The notes below the pieces were generated by a model. The model was not told where the DNA came from. It did not search any database and worked only from the letters and a program-made list of their open reading frames with translations. A stretch of DNA of 64,000 bases, taken from the NCBI GenBank assembly GCA_010093705.1, contig MU006089.1:3319838-3383837 (forward strand), written 5' to 3'. The position numbers and the translations under genes were made by a program. The stretch's first letter is position 1; every line of letters begins with the position of its first letter. The stretch comes from Patellaria atrata CBS 101060. Lineage: Eukaryota > Ascomycota > Dothideomycetes > Patellariales > Patellariaceae. This document shows, piece by piece, positions 12,707 to 22,235 of this stretch.

Positions 12707-15697
12707 TTAATTATTCCTTTTTGTCTTTGCTTTCTTCACCTTGCCACCTTTCTCTGTATTAATTTTTGTCCCATCATCTGTCATCAACATGCCCACCTTA
12801 TCCTCTTTAGTTGCATCCCACTCGAATAACTTCAGCAATGCCGGGGTAAACTTCTCCATCTCAGCAATCTCGCCAACTTGGACTCGCATATAGTCGAATG
12901 CGACGCAAACTTTCATGTCCTTATTCTTAATCTTGACAGTCGCCTTTGCAGGACTGTGTATCACAGCATCTGAAGGGTTTGCACTTTCAGTGTTGATATT
13001 GAGCCCATCATCAGCGGCAGTGCCCTCAGGGTCTACTGCTTCTTGCTTTTCATCCGACTCCGCTTCTATCTCTGTCGCTGGATTAACATCTATCATCTCT
13101 TCATCGCTCGCCACTTCCATGACAGGTACCTTCTGGTATCGCTGACTGAAGTGCGTCAAAACGACTGCCCGGGCCCCCATGGCCTCTGCTATCATGAGTG
13201 CCTCGCTCGTCGTACTGTGTTTCTTCGCTTTAGCGTCTGATTTCAACTCATCATCAAATGTTGCCTCGTGGATGAGCACGGTAGATCCTTTTCCAATCAT
13301 TGCGAACTTACGCGAAGGGCGACAATCACCGGAATAGCTTGCTTTGAATCCGTTGGCGAAGGTCAGTGAGACCGCTTTAGCACCGTGACAATGTACTACG
13401 CCGACAGCTTGGATATCTTCTAAATTCAAGGATGCCGGAGTTGCAGGTTGAACGCCGTAATCGGCGTGTTTGAAGGTCAGGGTGGACCTAAGATCCTCAC
13501 TATCATCGGGTAGGTTCTCATTCATCACAGGCTTTGCATTCGTGAGATGGAGAGGAAGGAGGTGTGAGTATCCGTAGTCGTCAACATCACTATATTCGGC
13601 AAGCCAGTTCAACATGGCCACATCGCTCACAACGGCGAGGCGTTTCTCTGATGATACATTGGATGTCAGACACGCTGGGTCTAAAGAACTGCTTGGTTTC
13701 GCATTGTGAACAGCTTTATACCATGCTCTAATGACAGATACTGTTCCTAAATGATGATCGGCGTGCAAGTGGCTCACCCATATCATCCGGAGGTCTTTGA
13801 AGACTGTCTTGAGCTCATCTGCGGGAAAGACTCGTTTGAGTTGACCAAGAGTATTTTCACCACAGTCGAATAAATAGTTGCCGAAGCCAGGTACCCGCAT
13901 TAATGTCGCTGAAACATTACGATACTTTGAAGGTATTGCAGAGCCAGTACCGAGAGTGATAATTTCAGCATTCGGGCAAGGAGTGTTCCCCCTCCACTCT
14001 TGAAGTGCATCCTGGTCTTTGGCGATCTCATTCCGAGCTTCATCTCCAAGCTCAAAGATCCTTTTAGGTACGTCATTGAGAACAGCATCAATATCAAGGG
14101 GTTTGATAATTCGCTCGGACTGGATCTGGTAGACTGGTTCTAAGGAGACAATTTGACCGCGCTGCGCTGGAACAGCATTGATGATAGCCATATCAGGAGA
14201 GGAATTTGAAAGAGGACCACCTTGCGGTAATGCCTCATTGTCAAATATAGGAATTGGATAGCGTCTAGGATCAACCTTATTCAAGCGTAGTGTTGAAGAT
14301 GCAGAGGAGTCTAAAGATAGACGATTAACACAATGTTCTGTCGAAGATATTATATGCTGGATGTGCGAGAAATTTTTCATGAAGCGCTGTAGAGATGGAT
14401 GGTTTGCGACTTCAGGGCCGAGTATCCAAATGATAGCCCCAACACCCTCCATCACGTCCAAGGAGTTCCATTCATCCCTAGATACTAAAGGTTCAACATA
14501 GTCATCAGAAGGTAGATCAACAACTGCAAATCCACGTGCAGTCTTAGGTGGATCCATAACCATTTCAGGGGTCACAAGAATACCCCCATCGGTTAGTATA
14601 CTCTGACCCTGTGTTAAGAGAGCATATTTCGCAGGGTGTATCTTATATTGTTTCGCCTTCTCTACTATAAATTTCCCACGGGGAGGATGGCAGCGGAAAA
14701 CGTAGGATGTTGCTTCCTTTGACGGTTTTGTAGGAGGTAACGCTTGAATCAGTGCTCCGGGCCAAGGTCTTCTTACCATGACTTCGATTTCAGGTAGATC
14801 CTCAGCGCCTCCTGGCAGGGGCCCTGTATATTTTTCCGTTTGTTTCGTTTCTGGGTTCTTTACGAATATTTCGGCAGGAATCTGAACATCTTTGAGGGGC
14901 ATCTCAACCAGAGCATCCAGTCGCCAGTCAGAGTTGAACATCGAGGCCACAACGCCTCTTCTTAGCTGATCATAACGATCCAGTCTCTCTTGTTCCGTTT
15001 CGGCCAAGTGCAAATTGTCCTCATTTTGCATTGCCTCATTTTCGAGTTGGCTCCTTTTCGGCGCTACGGCATGTGGGCCTGGTGTACTGGTTTGTTTTAG
15101 GGGTACAATGGACATAGCCCAGACTCGCACATTCTCATCTGCCCAAGTTGGAGCCCAAGTCTCGTTACTGTCTCTTTGAGAACCTTCATTCTTAAGCTCG
15201 TGTATTGTTATTGGCGCACCCGTACGAAATATAAATCTTCGCGCGGTGGCTATAGTATGATTGAGATTAGAAGCTCCGAAGATACTGAACCCATTTTTCG
15301 ATCCTTCCGGCTCAGGAGGGGTCTTTTTATCTCCCTTGCTTCTATATTCTTTTCCTTTTGTGGAACTCTCTTGAACTTCAGTAGTCTGGTGGATATCCTT
15401 TCTCTTCTTAAGCTGCTGCTGCTTTTCTGTCTCAGCAATTGCGCTCTGCGCACTTTTCCAAGAATCCGCGACGGTCAAAATCATACCCAGGAGCCCTCCC
15501 GTTGTGGCCCAGTCGGTTCTTCCAGTAATGAATATCTCGCTCATCTTCAGCATTTTAACACCCATCTGCACACAAGCCCTCTGTGTCCCCTCACTGATAT
15601 TGCCAATCAAATATCTCTTATTGTCAAAGTGTAACAGGAGGGTAGTACCAGGTGTGTCCGCTGTTGGGGTTGTCAAGATCTGTACAAAGCACTTCAT
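12707..15697 (-). CDS. trz1: Long-form tRNase Z (tRNA 3'-processing endonuclease, ELAC2/Trz1)
   Basis: Zinc-dependent endonuclease that removes the 3' trailer of tRNA precursors in nucleus and mitochondria. From the ATG at 15697 (good context, CCGCC before ATG) the product is 996 residues, the two-domain long form. The N-terminal pseudo-catalytic half opens with MKCFVQILTTPTADTPGTTL and an exosite-type basic linker. The C-terminal half has LGTGSAIPSKYRN, the metal-binding HLHADH (residues 643-648), SGDCRPS and VVLTHFSQRYQ. The C-terminus is lysine-rich, which would suit nuclear import. The reading frame stays open for 160 more codons upstream (to 16177) without an ATG. This extension is rich in R, S, K and L and poor in acids, like a mitochondrial presequence, and is treated as a separate finding. 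Family call is firm; the start is the uncertain part. Confidence 0.93.
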   Translation of the reverse strand: MKCFVQILTTPTADTPGTTLLLHFDNKRYLIGNISEGTQRACVQMGVKMLKMSEIFITGRTDWATTGGLLGMILTVADSWKSAQSAIAETEKQQQLKKRKDIHQTTEVQESSTKGKEYRSKGDKKTPPEPEGSKNGFSIFGASNLNHTIATARRFIFRTGAPITIHELKNEGSQRDSNETWAPTWADENVRVWAMSIVPLKQTSTPGPHAVAPKRSQLENEAMQNEDNLHLAETEQERLDRYDQLRRGVVASMFNSDWRLDALVEMPLKDVQIPAEIFVKNPETKQTEKYTGPLPGGAEDLPEIEVMVRRPWPGALIQALPPTKPSKEATSYVFRCHPPRGKFIVEKAKQYKIHPAKYALLTQGQSILTDGGILVTPEMVMDPPKTARGFAVVDLPSDDYVEPLVSRDEWNSLDVMEGVGAIIWILGPEVANHPSLQRFMKNFSHIQHIISSTEHCVNRLSLDSSASSTLRLNKVDPRRYPIPIFDNEALPQGGPLSNSSPDMAIINAVPAQRGQIVSLEPVYQIQSERIIKPLDIDAVLNDVPKRIFELGDEARNEIAKDQDALQEWRGNTPCPNAEIITLGTGSAIPSKYRNVSATLMRVPGFGNYLFDCGENTLGQLKRVFPADELKTVFKDLRMIWVSHLHADHHLGTVSVIRAWYKAVHNAKPSSSLDPACLTSNVSSEKRLAVVSDVAMLNWLAEYSDVDDYGYSHLLPLHLTNAKPVMNENLPDDSEDLRSTLTFKHADYGVQPATPASLNLEDIQAVGVVHCHGAKAVSLTFANGFKASYSGDCRPSRKFAMIGKGSTVLIHEATFDDELKSDAKAKKHSTTSEALMIAEAMGARAVVLTHFSQRYQKVPVMEVASDEEMIDVNPATEIEAESDEKQEAVDPEGTAADDGLNINTESANPSDAVIHSPAKATVKIKNKDMKVCVAFDYMRVQVGEIAEMEKFTPALLKLFEWDATKEDKVGMLMTDDGTKINTEKGGKVKKAKTKRNN

Positions 15698-16177
15698 GGC
15701 GGGCCAGAGCTTTTGTTCCGATATCCACCGCCTAAGCTTTGATGAGATTAACTTTGGCTGGGAGTTAGCGTGAGATCTGTACAGAATGTGGTAGGGGGCC
15801 TGGGTTTCTCGAAGTTTAGGAGTCGAGAAGATTCGAGTTAGACCCGGTTCGACTGAAACCTGGGATCTTGACCCAAACTTCAGCTGGAGTCGTCGCTGAC
15901 GCTTTTGGGGAAATTGAGTAGACGTTCGAGACTTGTTCAGAGGCTTCAGAGCCTCTGATTTCGCTTTATTCTTTGCGCGGTGAGAACGTAGTAGAGTTTT
16001 GAGCGAAAGTATCACTGCACGAGTACTTATTTGATGACCCCTAGACGACGAGTGTACTTGTCTGCACTGCTGGTGAATTCCATCGAGGAGCGCAGTCCGT
16101 GCAAATCGAGAAAATAAGCTATGACTCTGAGCTGCAGTAATAAGGATCTGCCCTGTTAGAGGAGTGAGCGGCGCCAA
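15698..16177 (-). other. Open in-frame 5' extension of tRNase Z lacking ATG
   Basis: 160 sense codons in frame with tRNase Z, bounded upstream by an in-frame stop (TGA) four codons before 16177. No ATG lies inside. The encoded residues are strongly basic (for example KSRTSTQFPQKRQRRLQLKF) with few acidic residues. It could be read from a near-cognate start (the first TTG, or internal CTG/ACG codons) or from an upstream exon I could not place, yielding a mitochondrial form. It could also be plain 5' UTR. Confidence 0.4.
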
Positions 16178-16741
16178 TGCGAATCACAGTAGAAGAGAAC
16201 TAAGGTATCTTGAGGTTATCGCATTTAGCTCGGAGTAGAACCTTTAGTTGATGATAATGGCATTGGGGAACTGTTGAGTTGAAGGCATGTACAGTCCCAA
16301 GAATTTTCTACTGTAATAACATAGTTCGCGGCTCTCATGCTTGGCAAACGGAGAACTTCTTGAGCCACTACCTTACAGCAACGTCCTCTCACAGTTACTT
16401 CGGTTATCTGTTATTAATCTTCAAATCATTATCCCATACCTTTTAGCTTTAACTCAAGCAGTCCAAAAGAGTAGTTTTACTGCTACTGTAACGTCATTCT
16501 CACCAAAACCTTGGTTTATCACCCTTCATCCCGACAAACCCACAGGGAGTTATTGGTACTGTATAGTACAAGAGTACCTTAGTTCCAAATGTAACCTACG
16601 ATTGGATGCGATCCATATAAGACCAGGTATTAGACTTCAGGAGAAGAGATATCCATTCATGACTAAGGTATGCAGAGTCCTTCAGTCACATTCTACTTTA
16701 AAAATTGTTGATTTTCAGTTTTCAATAACGATATAAGACTT
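16178..16741. other. Intergenic between tRNase Z and a secreted protein gene
   Basis: Contains short uORF-like ATGs on the minus strand ahead of tRNase Z and three copies of the CTAAGGTA octamer (16200, 16575, 16663). No gene seen. Confidence 0.5.
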
Positions 16742-17655
16742 CTAATAGAACCTAGATTGGAATGCATCTATTCTCTCATGGCATTCCCATTTCTTCCATT
16801 CATTCTCATTCTCTGCTGTAACTTCCTCAATCTCAAACATCGTATGCGTACCGAAACAGGTAACTGTTTTATCAACATGTTAATTTTACCTCTCATTTCC
16901 CAAAAGAGATACCTCAAATCGATAGCCTACCTGAAAGACATTCTTCTTTTGTATTGCAACTCCCACAGGTTTGGTACGAGATTCCGTCATAGAGCCACGG
17001 CGCTTCGGTAGTGTAATTATCCCACATCGTTCCTATGCTCAACCACCTATTGCCGGTATACCTCGTTCTTGTGGAGTATCCATCGACCATTTTATTGAAT
17101 CCTAGTACAGTCCGATTATAGTAATCTTTCTCGATGGTCCAACGGTCGACGTTCCACAGCGGTTTAACGTCCTTCGGATCCGCTAAGAAGAGTGTGGACA
17201 GCTCCCAGAGGGCAAAGTTATAGGGGTTATCTTTCAAGGCCCAATTGAAAATGACAGCAAGGACTTTATTATCCACATGTAAAGTATATGTCTCATCAGT
17301 GGGGTGTGCCTCTGCTGTGAAGGTAAGAGGGGGTTGTGCCAGCACCTCCTCCCGCGCCCTCCAGTACAAGACGTCAGGGTAGCTCGTATTTTGGCGGAAA
17401 TAACCACCGAAATAGCCACAATCGAGATCAGGCTTGACATTCTTCATAGGGCTGGTATCGATCAGTGAAGATATCAGAAAGGTTATGATTCACTCAGGTG
17501 CTTCCGTACTCTACAGGCCGTATCCTGTATTTCGTAGAGGCATCTACTCGTACTCGTACCCCTGCTGTATCTCTTGTAGAGACGGGGGACGTCCATCCTA
17601 ACTGTGGGAAAGCTGCAACAAGAGATAAGAGCTGAACAAGCATCTTGTCTAGCAT
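16742..17655 (-). CDS. Secreted protein of unknown function, three exons
   Basis: Proposed exons are 17510-17655, 16931-17451 and 16742-16863, with introns of 58 and 67 nt; the total is 262 residues. The first exon encodes a signal-peptide-like start (MLDKMLVQLLSLVAAFPQLG) followed by TSPVSTRDTAG. A second in-frame ATG at 17643 would also serve. The middle exon carries the bulk: LDCGYFGGYFRQN, then FNWALKDNPYNFALWELSTL, two N-glycosylation sequons (NRT, NYT) and the cysteine motif CGSCNTKEEC. The last exon adds TCFGTHTM and a further cysteine (KKWECHE), so cysteines are paired across exons 2 and 3. I do not recognise the family. The 3' splice is convincing (in frame, branch site ATTAAC); the 5' donor (GTACGG) is weaker. 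It lies head-to-head, about 1 kb away, from another small secreted protein gene. Confidence 0.55.
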
Positions 17656-18629
17656 GTAATGAGGTTTTCGAGGGAAGCCAGCAAGACCAAAAAGAGCTAA
17701 TAACCTGAAGAGGGACCTTCGACATTTTAAGCGGTTTCAAGAAATCTTTAATTATTTTCAAGTACAAGCTCTACAAGACGGTAGTTTTGGCGACCTCATA
17801 ATTCCCCGCCACCTGTATACACAATATGCGTTCGGTAACTCGGTACGGGGGGCTCGCCCTATATTGCATATTAACCAGAGCCTAGCGTGCAAGGTTGAGT
17901 GTATTGTCCAAGGAATCATATACTCGTGGCAAGACCAGATTAAGGGTGTGAGGTCGTTGATTATTAGTATCTAGTGCGGGGCAATGTCGAAAATTAATAT
18001 ACCTATACTTATATCTGGGTTTGAATTGGCACAGTTGGGAACATATATTGGTGAGGAAGACGTCGCTCCCACCAGAAAGCACTTTGCGATATATTTCCGC
18101 AATAACTAGCATTCAGGCAACCCAGATGATATACCTAGGGTGTAAGGGATTCCACGGGTGTGACACCTAGTCTTTATTCCTCCATTAAACATCTTCATGG
18201 GCTCCAACTTCCCAAATAAGTTGTTATAAAAGATCACATGTTACCTTCAAAGTTAACCTGGAGCTCATGCTACGCTCCAGCTTGCTGAAAAAAGTGCTTT
18301 GGATAAAGCGAACAAGAATTATTGTCCGCTTCCCCTTGATTGTAGACAAAGGGAACAAATGTTATTGTCTACCTTACTTTCCTTTGACTATATCTTCATT
18401 CTTTATCACCTGTTATAATGACATTGTCGAACTATTAGAGAAAACAAAGAGCAAACGTGGATGCAGATGGTCTAATAACGCATATGAATCCCCTATTTAA
18501 GATAGGCCCCTATCCGGAGCATAACCATACTTCCTAGAGTCTACAAATCAATTTACTATAACAACATCAACACAAAATTGAAAACCAAGGTCAAGCAAAG
18601 CCTGACTAACAAAAAGACCCATTTCCAAC
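17656..18629. promoter_or_regulatory. Shared intergenic region between two divergent secreted-protein genes
   Basis: 974 bp between the start at 17655 (-) and the start at 18630 (+). Toward the plus-strand gene there are TATA-like sequences near 18226 and 18493, and two near-copies of GAACAA(n3)TTATTGTC at about 18309 and 18352, 43 bp apart. The 80 bp before 18630 is A/C-rich, like a fungal 5' UTR. Regulation is inferred only. Confidence 0.35.
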
Positions 18630-19010
18630 ATGAAGATCCCAGTTCTTATCACCCTTACCTCCCTACTTGTGGCAACCAATGGCGCCGCTATTCTTCCACG
18701 TAAGGCTCCTCCAAAGTTCATGAGTTTCTCCTTCAGAACGTATAAAGACAACAACTATCACGTCGGCCATATGAGAACTGAGTACGTTAGCAAGGAGAAT
18801 TTCTGCTATCTAATCGGAGATAATAAGGGAAAGGTCAGCTCCATCAAATTCGATAATCAGTTCAAGGGATCTTGCGTTTTCTATAAGCAAAGGGAATGTA
18901 AGGGAGACCAATCCCTGAAACTCCTAGGTAGCGTTCCTGATTTGAGTGAAGGTGATTGGAGTTTCTGGAACGACGCTATCATGAGCTTCAAATGTTTTGC
19001 AGGAAAATGA
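18630..19010 (+). CDS. Small secreted protein, beta/gamma-crystallin-like fold candidate
   Basis: Single exon, 126 residues. It begins with a clear signal peptide (MKIPVLITLTSLLVATNGAA), cleaved about residue 19-20, then LPRKAPP, where a KR/RK-type propeptide cut is possible. The mature part is about 100 residues with four cysteines. The second half has a Greek-key-like pattern: FKGSCVFYKQRECKG, then SLKLLGSVPDL, then the closing WNDAIMSFKC. Small secreted fungal proteins with the pattern C-x-aromatic...C-x-G...WNDxIxSFxC are often described as beta/gamma-crystallin-like or killer-toxin-like. The assignment is by eye. Role is unknown: an effector-like, antimicrobial or cell-wall role would fit. 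It is not membrane-anchored. Confidence 0.8.
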   Translation: MKIPVLITLTSLLVATNGAAILPRKAPPKFMSFSFRTYKDNNYHVGHMRTEYVSKENFCYLIGDNKGKVSSIKFDNQFKGSCVFYKQRECKGDQSLKLLGSVPDLSEGDWSFWNDAIMSFKCFAGK

Positions 19011-20349
19011 ACTGGCAGGCTTGACAGCTATCGAGGATAGAAGCCTCCTGGTACGTATTGAGTCGAACATTAGCTTTGAGTTTCACGGTAGGTACACATG
19101 CACTAATTATCTTAATATATATGAACTTTTGATTTTCCTCAATCTGGTCGCCATAACTTAGGGCAGAACCATTACACAACGAGTCCTCTAAATGTTATTA
19201 TTATGAACCTAATTCTATTGCAAAAAAAAAAAAGAACAACATGTCTGAGGGGAATGACTGCAGAGTATTTGCCACCACTGCTTAAAGATTGAGGTGCCAT
19301 TTATTTAACGAAGACCCTCACCCCGACTTGGATAAAAGTGGTGTTATAGCCCTAGAGACTGTATATCATTCTTTTTATACTGCATTTATAAACAAACAGA
19401 TGCACGTACAAATTGTATCTCAGTAAAACAGGGAACTCAGTGTAGAGTACAGCTATTGAATGATGAGTTTACTACTGGTAGTCGAGCGTAAAAGGGTTTA
19501 GAAGAGACTTTATACATTTTACGAATGATTTGAGTACGGTTGTGGTTCGCTGAAAAGAAGATGAGGTGAATCAAAGTAGGATTGAATTTTTCCTAGAAGC
19601 CATGAGATTTATGGATATGCGGTCTTCGATATGGTCCTCTTGTTCGCTCAGTTATCATCTTCCGAAGACGTTGATTCATGTGTACAGCAAGCGTATGGTT
19701 GAGAGATCGCACCCTCGCATGAGGGTATATTTGCCTCCTACAATATTTTTTTGCAGTTGTGTTTAGATGCTCGTTATGGAGAATTTTCAGTCTACTGTGG
19801 TCTAACAAATTCAATGCAAAAGATCAATATTGGGTTTGACAAAATTAAGCTTGAGACTTCCTCATTAGAGAGAGCGGACGGAACTAAGGTCTCGGGCAGG
19901 AGAGCATGCTTGAATTAGATTGTTGAGGGACTGGGTATTAGAAGTAGTTTAATATACTAAGTCCTTCTGGGTCAATTAATCAATTCGATCAAAGTTGCTT
20001 TGTGATAGCAGTTTCTGTGTTCAGAATCGGAAAAGGAGGTCGGTGTTGAACGGATAGACTAGACGTAGGGCACAGAGGACTCTCCTGACAATCACACGCT
20101 CGGCATCCCGATGATCTGCCAATCTCCGCTTGCCACCCCTTTCGAGCTTTACAGCTAGAAATATCCGTCTGCTTTGACATTTCCTAAAGAATTAATGTTT
20201 CCCACGCTCTTTTTACCTGATATAAGTTGCTGATCGCGTTCAAAGACTTCGTTACACGTATCCTTTGACTGGCTTTAAAAAGTGGTGTCTGCAAACGTGC
20301 TCCAACCGTTGTGTTATCAGTCAATCCACCTACTATACGCTTGGTCGAA
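19011..20349. other. Intergenic, A/T-rich
   Basis: 3' flank of the small secreted protein and 5' flank of Scs7. A run of 12 adenines lies near 19221. No supported gene; the frames present are under 75 codons. Confidence 0.6.
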
Positions 20350-21639
20350 ATGCCCGGTGTCACCTTACCTACGATTACTCTGGCGGACGTTAAGTCACGA
20401 AACACCGAAGAATGTTGCTACGTTACCATTGGGGACAAAGTCTACGATGTCACTGGATTTCTTCAGGACCATCCTGGTGGGGGCGATCTGATACTAGAGT
20501 ACGGTGGACAAGATGTTGCCGCGATTATGAACGATGAAACTTCGCATACACATTCCGAAGCTGCATATGAAGTTCTAGACGAACTTCTTATCGGATTTGT
20601 CCCCAGAGAGAAGGCCATCAATACCGCTACCAAGAGTGATCACCCAAGCGAGATTGTTCCTCTACCCCCTTCCGTTGCAGGATTAAAAGAGCTTCAAGCA
20701 GATGGTGCTATCAATGGAGATTCTACTCGGCCAATATATGCTTCTACAGGTATGTCTTCGGCAGAAGACCTGTCAAAAGAGACGGATGCTTCATCAGATT
20801 ACCGCACACACAAGTTCCTGGACCTGAACAAACCACTTCTAATGCAGGTCTGGAACGGCGGATTTAGTAAAGACTTTTACTTAGAACAAGTTCATCGCCC
20901 ACGCCATTATAAAGGGGGAGAGTCCGCTCCTCTATTCGGAAACTTCCTAGAACCCCTCAGCAAAACCCATTGGGCGGTTGTTCCCTCTATCTGGCTTCCC
21001 CCAGTTTTTTATGGAACTTACCTTGCCAGTCTAGGCCTTCAATCACCTTTCCAACTCATAGCGTATTGGGTCACAGGCTTGTGCATCTGGTCCCTCATCG
21101 AGTATGGAATGCATCGCTGTTTGTTCCATATTGATCAGTAAGATTGTGACTCATTCTACTATTACATGTTGATACTGACCACATACAGCTATCTACCAGA
21201 TAATCGTGTTGGCATCACTCTCCACTTCCTTCTCCACGGCATTCATCATTACCTTCCTATGGACAAATACAGGCTTGTCATGCCACCAACTCTGTTCATT
21301 GTTCTTGCCATACCGTTCTGGAAGCTTGCTCATACAGTGTTCTTTTATAATTGGTACGCTGCGACCGCCGTTTATTGCGGCGGCATGTTCGGATACGTTT
21401 GCTATGATCTGACGCACTACTTCCTGCATCATAAGAAGTAAGATCATATACATCGACACTACAGCATTTGCTAACATATCCCTAGCCTTCCTGCTTGGTG
21501 GCGAGCGCTAAAGAAATATCACCTAAAACATCATTTTGCCGATTACCAGAACGGATTCGGTGTTACTAGCCGGTTCTGGGACTGGGTTTTCGGTACTGAG
21601 CTCGAGATGCCAGCATCGAAGGTGCTCAAAACTAGTTAG
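20350..21639 (+). CDS. scs7: Sphingolipid/ceramide fatty acid 2-hydroxylase with N-terminal cytochrome b5
   Basis: ER membrane enzyme that 2-hydroxylates the very-long-chain acyl group of ceramides. Three exons: 20350-21137, 21189-21437 and 21486-21639 (introns 51 and 48 nt), giving 396 residues. The cytochrome b5 domain (about residues 5-85) has the haem motif LQDHPGGGDLI and the second haem histidine in THSEAA. A linker of about 90 residues follows, then the hydroxylase domain with transmembrane segments. Its di-iron histidine boxes are EYGMHRCLFH, HFLLHGIHHYLPMD, LTHYFLHHKK and YHLKHHFADYQNGFG; both introns fall inside or beside these boxes. The ATG at 20350 (GAAATG) is the natural start; upstream codons in frame lack an ATG. 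Length and layout match Scs7. Confidence 0.95.
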
Positions 21640-22235
21640 CCGTTAGAGCGCGAACGTAGCTTGAAGTTACTGTGTTTTTGCATTGGGTTTGGAGCATGGG
21701 GCGTTGGGGGATACTGTCATACCAGATACCATTATTGCATAGGTGGTGAGGGGCTCCTATATCACATTCTTCTCTTTCCCGATAATCATAGAATAATATT
21801 AATAATTAGAAACTGTATTGTGCACGAGAATCAACCTACAAGTTTGCTGAGGCGGACATGAATAAAAACCCTTCCTGTTGAACCTCTCCATTTGCTCCCT
21901 GAAGGCAACTTGGGAGTCCTGTCGCCTTGGCGTAATTGTTTAATCAGCAACTAAGGCTCCACCAGCTCCACCCGACCTCACCACCTCAGGTGTTGAATTC
22001 ACTTTAACAATCTTAACCCTCCGTTTCTTCCACGTTCACTACTCATACAATTAGCAAAATAACTTTGTAGGTTCGGTAAGCGGAAAGTTTACAACTTGTC
22101 AACTCTATAATACAACTGAAGGGTTTGTTTCACTATCCTCTAAACCTGGTTTTACTACTAACATCCCAAAGTGAAAACTCTTTCTTCCAACCAGCAAAAC
22201 CACCGACGCGAGCAAAACTGACATCTAATATCGAA
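21640..22235. other. Intergenic between Scs7 and the splicing-factor gene
   Basis: About 600 bp of 3' flank and promoter/5' UTR. The last 200 bp is C/T- and A-rich, as in fungal 5' leaders. No separate gene seen. Confidence 0.6.
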
